This document shows, piece by piece, positions 1 through 9,500 of a stretch of 10,221 nt of DNA (position 1 is the first letter of the stretch; each line of letters starts with the position of its first letter). Source of the DNA: Omnitrophica WOR_2 bacterium RIFCSPHIGHO2_02_FULL_52_10 (GTDB lineage: Bacteria > Omnitrophota > Gorgyraeia > Zapsychrales > Zapsychraceae); NCBI GenBank assembly GCA_001805655.1, contig MHGR01000088.1:1-10221 (forward strand), written 5' to 3'. The notes below the pieces were generated by a model. The model had not been told where the DNA came from. It did no database searches and saw only the letters and a program-made list of their open reading frames with translations. The translations under genes and the position numbers were made by a program.

Positions 1-20
1 CCCGCTTAAAGCATGCGGGG
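1..20. repeat. REP-like palindromic hairpin at the left edge
   Basis: CCCGC (1-5) pairs with GCGGG (15-19) around a loop that contains the palindrome GCATGC, followed by GATGACA. Short GC-rich palindromes ending in a GGGGATGACA-like tail are common dispersed intergenic repeats in many bacterial genomes. This suggests the left edge lies in an intergenic repeat, just upstream of a gene start, and may be where the assembly broke. There is no T-tract, so it is not a clear intrinsic terminator. The element is cut by the window edge. Confidence 0.5.
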
Positions 21-29
21 ATGACAAAA

Positions 30-44
30 AGAGGTTATGAAATG
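30..44 (+). promoter_or_regulatory. Ribosome binding site and ATG start of the long plus-strand frame
   Basis: AGAGG at 30-34 lies 7 bases upstream of ATG 42. Another in-frame ATG at 21 overlaps the edge of the hairpin repeat and has no purine-rich site before it. An out-of-frame ATG at 37 opens only 20 codons. ATG 42 is therefore the best start for the segment at 42-555, although the frame is also open back to position 3. Confidence 0.5.
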
Positions 45-555
45 GCTTCTAGATATTCATCCGGAGAGCCCCGTGTTACCGGTTCGGTTGTTCGTGTAGG
101 CAAAGGCGTGGTCAACCTAAGTCGTGATGCGATACCGATGACGTTTAAGCAGCTCGCTGAGAAGCTTTGTTTGACACCGCAGGAGGGTGAGCGTCTGTGG
201 CGTTCAGTCGAGGCGCTCGCTCTGCAGGCATACCGCGCGATTCAATCTCACATTGAAGAAACGCAGACGGATCGGGAGAGGGGATTGGGAATTGTTCCGC
301 TTCAGGATTTCGTGGGCGAGGATATCATTGTGGATGAAATGATGTCACCGTACATCATGGAAATGGATGATCACCGGGCAGGCGGATACTGGCATCTCAA
401 TCAACTTGTTGATGAAGCCTCACGAGGGGAGGTCATCAGGCCCTGGATTCAAACAGCGATAATACGGTCCATTGAACACCTTAGGAGAAAGAATAAAGAC
501 ATTTCTGTTTCTGATTCCAGCTCGCCGGTGGAGGCAGATGCGCGGGAAAAATCAC
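42..555 (+). other. N-terminal segment of the long frame, unknown function
   Basis: About 170 residues starting MASRYSSGEPRVTGSVV, with codon use typical of real coding sequence. The middle (FKQLAEKLCLTPQEGERLWR onward) looks alpha-helical and acidic. It continues through IVPLQDFVGEDIIVDEMMSP to a basic helix with IEHLRRKNKDI. It ends in the linker motif SSSPV (516-530), 30 bases before the convergent toxin stop codon. No signal peptide or membrane helix is seen, and I do not recognise the family. The frame has no stop of its own. Either this is the true N-terminus of the giant protein, or it is the 5' part of a gene whose end was lost when the minus-strand block arrived. Confidence 0.5.
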
Positions 556-3500
556 TAGGCTATTTCTTTATGCGGTATTTATTGCGGTCTACGATAATAA
601 GTGATTTTTCTATTTCGGAAGGCTTAAGTTTTTTAAGCAGCGCTATTAAAATTCTATGGACATCATTTATTGCCTGGGGCGCGTCTAATCTTGGCCTTAA
701 AACAATAATGCCTGGATGGGAGCCTAAAGGGTACAGGATAAGGTTGCTAAAGTCTAAATCATTGGTAACAATTACTGTCTTTTCTTTATTAGCAATATTT
801 ATAACCGCGCCATTGCTGGAAGAAGTTTTGCCTAATTCATGGAGAGTTATAATTGGGAATCCTTCTTTCTTAAGCAACTTCGCCGTTTGGCCTAAGACAC
901 ACTCATCAATCAGTAGTTTCATCTTAGCGGGCTTTTATTTCTTCAAAGAAGTGAACTTCTTCGTTCTTGACCAATTGATTGGCATAGGCAATGCAGGCGT
1001 AGACATCTTGAAGGGTTATTCGGGGGAAATAATTTTCACCAATTATTTCTTCAGGTTTAATTCCGGTGGACAGCAGATCCAGTATTTGCCAGACCATTAT
1101 GCGATGGCCTTTTATGCAGGGTTTGCCATGGCATATGTTTGGATTTATGGAAATATGTTCCAAAATATTTTTCATCTTTTTATCTCCGGTGTCAATGTAT
1201 CATTTAGACCTGGAAAAGTCAAGCCTGAGCTTTTTATCTCCAATGCTCACTCCAGCTCGCCGGTCGCAGTGAAAGCTGTCCGTCATCGGCCGTCAGCCGT
1301 CAGCAATATGATCCCAACCAACCGGCGCGGCGGGCACGAGTTTGTTATTACGGCTGATGAAGCGCAAATGGATGTCAACGGCCCGCGCGGGCCGCCGGAC
1401 AGCCTTTATGCCAGAGCAACTTCCATGCGGGACAATCGCACAGCGTGGTTCTTTAGGATGCCCTTGATCTCAACGATGTCGGTCTTGACTCATTCGACGG
1501 CGCCCAAGCCCCGCTCTGAAGAGCGGGGAAAAAGGCGCCGCTCAGAGTCAACCCTGAGTCCCTCGACTTCGCTCGGGATGGTGAGCTTGTCGAACCACAA
1601 GCCCCGCCATTTATGGCGGGGAGAGTCGAATGGGTTGACTACCCGCATATCGTCCTTGAGGGTGCTCACATCTTCCTTAAGAAAACGCACGTCAGTTTTT
1701 AATACGAACAACTACTCTTTCCGGCAGCCGAGTTCAGCAAACATCATATCGAATTTGCTTCTCAGATTGTTCAGACCTTCTACCAATACATCGAATCTGC
1801 TGTGGAGATCTTCCAGGATGACCGCGAACTCTCTGTCCCTGTCGAATGGATTGGTTTCTCTTCTCATCATGTCGGCTTCTCCTTTTGCTGCGGGTTTAAG
1901 GGGAGGGGATGTTCAAGGGAAGAGGGGCATCACTATAGAGCCGAAAGATATATTTGTCAAACTCTCCGTGGAAACAGAGGCTGAAAAGAGGGAGGCCGGG
2001 CGTGTGGCGCGCTTGGCCTCCAGCCCTGTTACCGATAAAGCCGAACCGCGCGTGTTCCGGACTCCGGCGGCGAACCTGCTGGTGGCGGTTGCGGCTGGTC
2101 TGTTAGCCGCGTCAATGATCCTGCCAGAGGCGCTGCAGGCGGCGGAGGCATTGGCCGATTCGTCCTGGCCCGTCCCGTATATTAGAGATCTTATCGGCTT
2201 CTTTACGGGGCCCGCCGCAGCGCCGGGGGTTGATCTCGGTAATTTTACCCCGTTGTTTGCCTTAGCCGTGGGTCAAAGAACTTACGGAGGGGTTCCATTG
2301 GCACAACACTGGGATGAGCAATATAGCAGCCGTCTTAGTGCCGGCATCGGGAAAAAACTAAACTTAAAATTATTTATTCATGATCGTTCCATTCAGTATG
2401 GATCGATGCCTATTGTCTGGGAAAGCTGGTATTGGCCCAAAGGTGAGGGGGTAACAGCCCTTGTCCGGTTCGGCCCATTGTTTTTCTTGGAGGAGAAAGC
2501 CCAATCCCGTTTGAGCCCGGCGCTGAAGAGGGAACTGGGCGCAAACGTGATTTGGATCGCGGATTTTAGAAAAAACTGGCTGGGTTCCTTCTTTGGCCAA
2601 GAACACCCGCTTTTGGTCATCACTCTTATGCTCAACATGGATCTTGCCGGGAAGCGGCTTATTGATGCCGGGTCAGGCGACGGCCTATTATCCTTGGTCG
2701 GCGCAAAACTGGGGGCCTCCACGTTGGATTTGATTGAAATTGATCCCAAAAGTTCGCAAGAGGCGGAGAAAAACCTTAAGCTTAATGGCTTGAGAATCGG
2801 TGAGCACTACCGGGTTCATAGGGAGGATCTTAATAATACGGAAGCCATCGCCAATAGTCTTGAACAAACCAATAATGAAATTGTCATAGTCTCCAATATT
2901 GGTTACTGGCCGGAATTATATAGCGCAACAAACGCTCAGAGCATCATGCTGATCCCCGCCTTGCAGAGGAAAGGGTTCATCGTCAGAACTTTCATCGGTG
3001 GGGGTTATGCATTGCTTAATGAGGGGTACCGGCAGTTATTTGTTATGGAGAAGGGTGGTGTCTCAGTTGCTCTAAAACAAGAAAGAGCCTTGGTCAAAAG
3101 ATATGGCTTTAGGGTACTTTCTGAAACTGCCAGCCAGTTTAGGTATGAGGAAAAATTTATGGCGTGGGCGGCGACGATGCCGCGGGGCGGACCGATCATC
3201 GCCCGCATTGATAGATGGACGCCGGATGAGAAGGATTGGTTGGGGGAACATGGCTTTATTAAAACACCCGGCGGGTTATTTATTGGTGATGGCAATCCAA
3301 ATAGCTCTGGTGGCAGTAAACGCAGCGGCGAAGAGAGTAAGCGCTCACGGAAAGATACTACTAATCAGGATCCTGGCCCAGGCTTGGCGGTCGGCTCGGC
3401 TGCGCGGCAAGTTAAACAATTCACAATGGATGAGCTGAAATCTTTGGCGGGCGACACTGATCGGGGCGTGAAATATAACGGCAAGTACTTTCGGGTGACC

Positions 3501-6500
3501 AGCGTTAGCCCCGGCGTGAAGCACATCGGTTCTTTTGAGATGGCGGGAACCTTTGTCGTTTTGGCGCCGCTCAACTCGGAGTTTGAGCCATGGGCAAACG
3601 AAGGGAATGTGACCGCGTTTTTCCCGAACAATCCTGAGTGGCTCTCAAAGTTCGACGTGGTACGTTTCTCCGAAGTTGCAGCGACGCCAAAGCCCGAAGA
3701 GACCCCAAAGAAGAAATTGAGCCCCTGGCCCTATCAGCTGCAAAAGGGACCCAAAAAAGGAAAGCCGGCCGCGCGGCAAACTACGACAGGCTCTGACACC
3801 AAGGAGCCGAATAGCAAGGCGCCTGCCGGCTCAGGACGACGTGGCCCTGGCGTTAAAGAGCGCTATCGTCCTCTCGGCCATGCGTCGTGGCAAGCAGATC
3901 GTCTCACAGGCTGGCCCAAGCCGCGCAGCTCCCGGCCATCCGATCAGCTCTTCGGTGAGAGGGGCCGGGTGAGCCATGCGCGGGGAGACGGCCGGCAGGG
4001 CCGTGGTGGGTTTATCCAATCAGCAGGCGCTGTCATTGATCTTAATGAGTATCGCATGAAACGAAGGGAAAAAATCCAGATAGAGTTCAAAGCATGGATA
4101 ACCGATGTGGCGAGAGTGATCGTTGCGTTGGATCGTGCCGACCGGGAAAAGCTTGGAAAGTTCACAATGATGGCCGCAGCTTTGCATCTAACCCGGGCCC
4201 GTTCGACCTTGGAAGCGGCCGAAAATTTAGCGCAATTCTGGACGGAAGTGCTTGAGAAGTTTTCTGTCATGCGGAAAACCAATCGCCTGACCGTAACTGA
4301 TGCCGAATTTTTTGACTCCTCTTTGAGTCGGCTCAGCAAGGAACTTGCGAGGATAGCTCGCTCCGCCGGCTGGCAGCACGGCACAAAGCGCGGTTTGCGC
4401 CTCCCCACTGTATTATTCTCCGTTCTGGCCGCGCTTGGCCTGCTGGGCGCGGGGATGCTCCTGCCCGAATTGCTGCACGCCGCGCAGGGCGCGGCAATGG
4501 GCGCTGACGCCGTCGTCGGGCGCGTCCTCGGCCTTTGGGAGCGGGCAGGGCTGGTTGCCCTCTGGTTCGGCATGGTGGCGTTCATTGCCGGTGCGGCTGA
4601 AGATCTCTTCCAAGATACAAGAGATCGGCTCTTCCATGCCGCCCGCGACCGGATTTTTACCGAGCGGATAATGTTGGTCAAGCAGGCGATCGCAGGGAAA
4701 TCCTTGAAGCAGCTGCCTCCTCATCCTGCCCAGCGCGTCCTCTTGCGCGCTCTGCAGGCTGCCAAGGACGCCGATCGCGGGGCGTCGAAATATGTTGAGG
4801 CCGCCAGACCCGTGTTATCCTCAGGATCGCTGGGAGCGGGACTGGTCGTATCGGGCTTGGTCATGGCCGCACTCCTTTGGGCCGCCACCGGGTGGACGCA
4901 CGGCATACTTCTCATGCTGAGCGGCGGGTCAGGCATCTGGGGAAGCGCATTGTTTATCCATGCTCGTCGAACAATCAGGCGCCTGTTAAGCCGGATTGAG
5001 CACGGCCCCAGAGGACCAAAGTCCAATGCACACAAGGTCAAGCAAGGGCCTTCGCTTCGGTTAGTGAAGCCGCTTCTAGTCATCTTCGCCATCGCCGGCG
5101 GGCTCCTGGTTGGGATGACGATAGGCGTTGCCGAGATCTCTGCCGAGGTGATCAGGAGCGCCGCCGATTCTTTCCTCTACCTCGCCAGCGGGGAATGGGG
5201 GGCGGTCCGAGAAGTCTGGGCCGTGGCGAGCGTGGTCGGCGGAGTGAATATTGCGGAAAAATTGTTGGCCATTTTGGGGCTGAACCACCCTCGCCCTGTA
5301 GGGGATCCTCAAGTGGAAATCCTTCGGCAACGCCGGACCCATGATCTGATGATCCGGCGCATCCGTCTCCGCCAGCGAGCGAAACCGGCGCAATCTCCGC
5401 AAGGTTTGGAAACTTTACAATTTGAATTGGGCAACGCCGCTACCCTGTTTGATCTTGTCTACGATTCAGCCAGTCATTTGATCGCTGTCATTCCAGCCCC
5501 GGAAGAGGTGAACAGTAGCCGCGCCCGGCCGGTCTATTTTGACTTCTCCCCGTACCATTTCACTCTTCCCCGTTTTGGGGATCCGAATGCGAAAGACCAT
5601 TGGTGCAAGCTGGCTCAGGCGGTCGAGAGACACTATGAGATGCTCCTGGATGAGTTTGAGGACATGTGGTCCTATAACAGTATTGGAGGGGGTGATGCAC
5701 CGTCCTACGTCTACATGGCGATGGATGAGCACACAGGTATGTGGGGAGCTACCGGGTTTAAGCCGGAAACGTTCTCCTTCATTGTCTTCCAGCGGGATGT
5801 GCCAGAGCGGCATCAATTGATCGTGCCACTCTACCCAAAGGTGTATTCCCAAGGGGGGGGGTTGTTGCCCCGCGCCATAGACCGACCATACTACTACTGG
5901 TTACTAACTTCACCTGAACTTAAGGATGACCATGAGGTGTTGGTGATGTGGCCGGGTATGGGTTCGGATTCGTGGTTTATATCGCGGCGGACACACCGCC
6001 CTCTCTGGGCGATCGGAATCAACCCGTTCGAGGTTGCCAACGTGCAGGCGTTCGCCGAGATCGCCGGGTTCACTGTCCATGCCATGGTCGGCGACAATGT
6101 CATTGATGACGCGGGCCGGCCACGGGTTGCGAATAAACAATTTGACTGGGTCTTTTGGGAAATGCCTGCGTACGTCGATCCCAAGGAAACAGATCCCGAT
6201 CATGTCCGTTCCTTTAAGATCGATCGTGGGCTTGCTGGATTTTGGGACTGGGATGAGGAGGGGCGCGTTTTGAGACGGTTTGTGAGGGGTCTTCCCAGCA
6301 TCCTCAAGCCTGGTGGGCGTGCGTTGATTTGGAATACGCCGGGCATTGAAGAAGTTATTCGCAAGATGATCTTTGAGGTCGCCCGGGGATCCCTGGAGGT
6401 GTCCCGCATATCCCAGGATACCTATCTCTACCTTCTGACTCGTTTGGCGGTTGTAATGGTCGTTGTCCTTGGCGGTATCTTGGCCGCGATGATAACAGGC

Positions 6501-9500
6501 GTTACGGAAGTCTCTGCCGAGGCGATCAGGAGCGCCGCCGATCTGACGGCCTACTTGCCCACGGCTCCGCCAATAATGGGATTACAACCGGAAACGATCA
6601 ATCCCGCCTCGTTGGCTTTCTTCGGCATCATCCGGCCGGTAAAGAATCTCCTGCGATATATGAAAATGGCGACAGGCACCTTTTCCTCTGCTCTTGAGGG
6701 AATTGGCGTGATCACGCGTATTCTACGCAAAAGAACAATTGCGCCCGGCAGAGGGCCGGAGGCAATTTCGCAAGGAATGGGAAAGGAACTATCATTGCCA
6801 TTTTCTTTTTCTATGGATTTCCAACAGATGAAAGTTAGGGATGAGTCCTATCGCGTTGCCTATAATATCGAACTTGACGATGGCACAAGAATATGGATTC
6901 TTAGTGACAAGATGGAGCTGATCCATGTTTCAGGAGATCAACAGCAATTGCTCGATAAACATTATTTACTCTCTGATGCTGCGCGCAGGGAAGGGTTAGC
7001 TCAATCTCTTGTCAGAGTTTCGGATGATGTCATTCTCAATCTTGCGCACAGACGCATTCCAATATATGACGACAGGTACGTTCCTGAGGCAGAACCAGGA
7101 TTTTTTGAATATTATTTTGGGGGGATGGATGAGAATATAAGAGCAAGGGATTTGATGCGCCGGCTGTTGCGCATTGACTTTAGCGCTGTGTCGCAAGGCC
7201 AGTGGGATGCTTATCGCAAGAGCTCACACGCCTATTGGCTTATCCAGTTTTCTGAACTTGCGTCGACTATCGAATCCCTGGCGAACTGGTCTAAAGAGCG
7301 CTCCCTCAATCTTCTGGCCAAAAAAATGCAGGCAAGATATCAGCAAAAGCTCAAGAGAATATCGGGCGGTAATTTCATAGAGTTGATCAGGGGCCAGCGG
7401 GGTTCTCATGTGAGCTCAGAAGACAGGATAAGCCCAGCCAGGGAACTGGCATTAGGTATTCCTTGGTCTCTGGCAAAAGTCCAGGGTGTTATTGGAGAAG
7501 AAATGGCTCCTCCACCGGCAGGGCTAGATATTCCAATTCCCGTTGCCTGGGCATTGGTGGAACAACTCAAGCAGGATAACCCTGAGGTTTTCAGTCAATT
7601 GATACCTTTACAGCGGGGAGTGAGCTATCGCGTGAGTCTCTATCCATTGAATAACGGCCGATGGCTGAAAATTAAAGGGGCCATTCATCTTCCAGATTCC
7701 ATTCTTACATTGAATCTGATTAGTGGAGATCCTGACTTTGCGCTTAGCCGGGCAGGGCTTGAAGGTGAATTTAGCAGGCTCACCAGAATTTGGGAGATTG
7801 CGGGGCACTTGAGGCAGGCCGGTTTGTTGGCACATTCCTTGCCTGTGGGCTTACCGCGGCCGGTGAGCGCAATGACGCTGAAATATCCCGTTTCCGAAGT
7901 TCCCTACATTGGGTCTAAAGAATTAACGGTGGTTCCTATCGGCATTAGTGTAACAGAAGAAAACCCCTTGCGTTTTGACGGTTTGTTCTTGGGCGAGCCC
8001 GCGCCTAACCAGCTCGCAAAGTATTTTGATTCTGAAGGGAAGTGGAATGAATTCGAGAAGGGATTTGAAAAATATGGCGTGGCGGTGAGCTTAATCCATT
8101 TAGCCGGTTACCAGCACGGACATCTGCATCCCGGCAATGTTACCCCTGAAGAGCTCACCGATTTTGAAAGCCTTAATTTTGTAGAGCCAGGGCAAGAGGT
8201 CCAGGCCTTATACACTGAACTCAGGCAATTTTTGTATTTTCACCCTGGCCTCTTCAGAGGGACCTCGGGGTTGTTATGGAGTCTGCATATTGCCCACCTG
8301 CTTCCGGAGGTTCCAACATACATCCGTGAATTCTACGATAAGAGCCAGTCCGCAGAAGTGTTGGATACTTTGTGGATGAGAGCTTTTGTAAAGGGGCTGT
8401 TCCTTGGTGAGGAAGAAAGGGCCAATTGGGTCATAGAACAAGTGAAGCACGATATTGCGCCAACCGCTGATGAGTTAGTCAAAAAGACAAGCAGTTTCAG
8501 CGGATTTAAATCATTTATTGATTTATTTGTAGGACGATTGGCCAAGGAAGTTTACGCCTATTTAGCCAAGGTTAACAAAGAAAATAACGGACGCATTTTT
8601 AAGACCGCTCTCATCACGACGTTTTTAGCCATTATTATCGCCGCGATCATCCATCCCTTTGGCGTTCCTGTGACTGAAGCCGTTGAGGCGGCTGTGGCCT
8701 TGGCCAACGCATCCTGGCCCACCGCCCCGCCAGCCCCGTACGATACTCTTTCGCAATTGTTAGATTTTACGGGGCTGGCAAAAGGATTATCATCAAAAAA
8801 GATCGACCTCACCTCGCTTGTAATGTTCGGCCTGCCGGTAAAGAGATGGTCGGGAAAGAAGAAACAGGTGAGTGAGCAAGCCCGAAGGTCGCGTCGAACC
8901 ATCAGCCAGTGGAGCAGCTTTAGGTTTTTCCATTCAAAAAAGGACATGGCTGAATATCTCGCTCAATTGAGCTCAAAGGAAGATGAACGTGAATTGGGAG
9001 GGCATTACGAACATGGCGAAGGAAAAAGCTGGCGATTATTTATTACAGGCAGCGGTTTCCATAGCGTGCATAGGAATAATCCTAAAGACGCCGTTGGTTT
9101 CTGGCACATTCATCCCAGGAAACATATGTTGTTGGAGTATTCTAGATTGAAGCACCTGGCGTCCCTGAATGATTTGGTTGTAGTCTTAAAAAACAAAAGG
9201 GAGGAAATGATTGGCTTGAGCCCTTCCGAGACGGTTGTGCTTAAGTATTCCATTGGTGTACGTGAACATGCGAGGGCGCAATTTCTTAAACTAGCTGCCA
9301 AAGCTATAAAGAATTATTATATGTTTTCTCATGGTACTCCTCGCTATGGCATCCAGTACCTTTTCGGGAAAGAATTAAATGAATTGATTATGGAAGGAGG
9401 AATCAAAGATTTACCAAAATCACTGAGTGAGAGTATTAAACGAGAAGGCTATAGTGAAAACAACTGGAGGGATTTTGTTAAATACCTGGGGCTAAAATTG

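Larger units (their letters stand above)
1406..1870 (-). pseudogene. Decayed small coiled-coil protein gene, with internal TAG and MITE-like insertion
   Basis: The start is ATGATG at 1870 with a strong site (AAAGGAG, rev. comp. of 1879-1885). The first part reads 52 residues (MMRRETNPFDRDREF, then VILEDLHSRFDVLVEGLNNL, to GCRKE) and hits an in-frame TAG at 1714-1712. Beyond it the same frame continues LFVLKTDVRFLKEDVSTLKD and DMRVV, then the inserted element (1491-1634), then KTDIVEIKGILKNHAVRLSR and MEVALA, ending in TAA at 1408-1406. Removing 150 bp (element plus one target duplication) restores DMRVVKTDIVEIKG without a break. The ancestor would be a 104-residue heptad-rich Leu/Asp/Lys coiled coil, a type of small protein often scattered in such genomes, of unknown function. 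The element ends in a TGA, giving a second in-frame stop. Disrupted twice, the gene is probably dead. Only the 52-residue front part could still be made. Confidence 0.75.
4393..5305 (+). other. Six-helix integral membrane domain, copy 1
   Basis: Hydrophobic helices appear at about 4407-4468 (VLFSVLAALGLLGAGMLL), 4540-4590 (GLVALWFGMVAFIAG), 4815-4890 (two stretches, LGAGLVVSGLVMAALLW), 4900-4960 (GILLMLSGGSGIWGSALFI), 5073-5125 (PLLVIFAIAGGLLVGMTIGV) and more weakly 5215-5270 (VWAVASVVGGVNIAEKLLAI). Between helices 2 and 3 is a charged amphipathic loop (EDLFQDTRDRLFHAARDRIF). The first helix is followed by PELLHAAQGAAMG and the fifth by AEISAEVIRSAAD, both variants of the Ala/Glu signature seen after other membrane segments here. 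I recognise no transporter family. Residues 4448-5076 are duplicated at 9593-10221. Confidence 0.6.

Noticed and set aside
37..99. 20-codon plus-strand reading frame overlapping ATG 42
   Set aside because: Could be a leader peptide but is very short, shares the same ribosome site, and shows no conserved feature.
1066..1272. Plus-strand open frame opposite the antitoxin start and promoter
   Set aside because: The minus-strand DUF433 signature is unambiguous; this frame is its shadow.
1380..1393. Intrinsic terminator for the minus-strand pseudogene
   Set aside because: The palindrome is perfect but has no loop and no T-tract downstream on either strand.
1485..1640. CRISPR-like array
   Set aside because: The internal palindromes are two different hairpins within one element, not regularly spaced identical repeats.
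1712..1714. Stop-codon recoding (TAG as amino acid)
   Set aside because: Only one example, in a gene also broken by an insertion; simple pseudogene decay is more economical.
2393..2749. Minus-strand open frame opposite the methyltransferase domain
   Set aside because: The plus strand here carries clear methyltransferase motifs; the minus product has no recognisable pattern.
3944..4681. 245-codon minus-strand open frame, Ser/Arg/Ala-rich, repeated at 9584-10186
   Set aside because: It lies antisense to the GC-rich membrane domain, has low-complexity composition typical of an antisense shadow, no ribosome site, and is duplicated only because the plus-strand domain is.
5466..5852. Minus-strand open frame of 128 codons
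   Set aside because: Antisense to coherent plus-strand coding sequence; no supporting ribosome site or domain.
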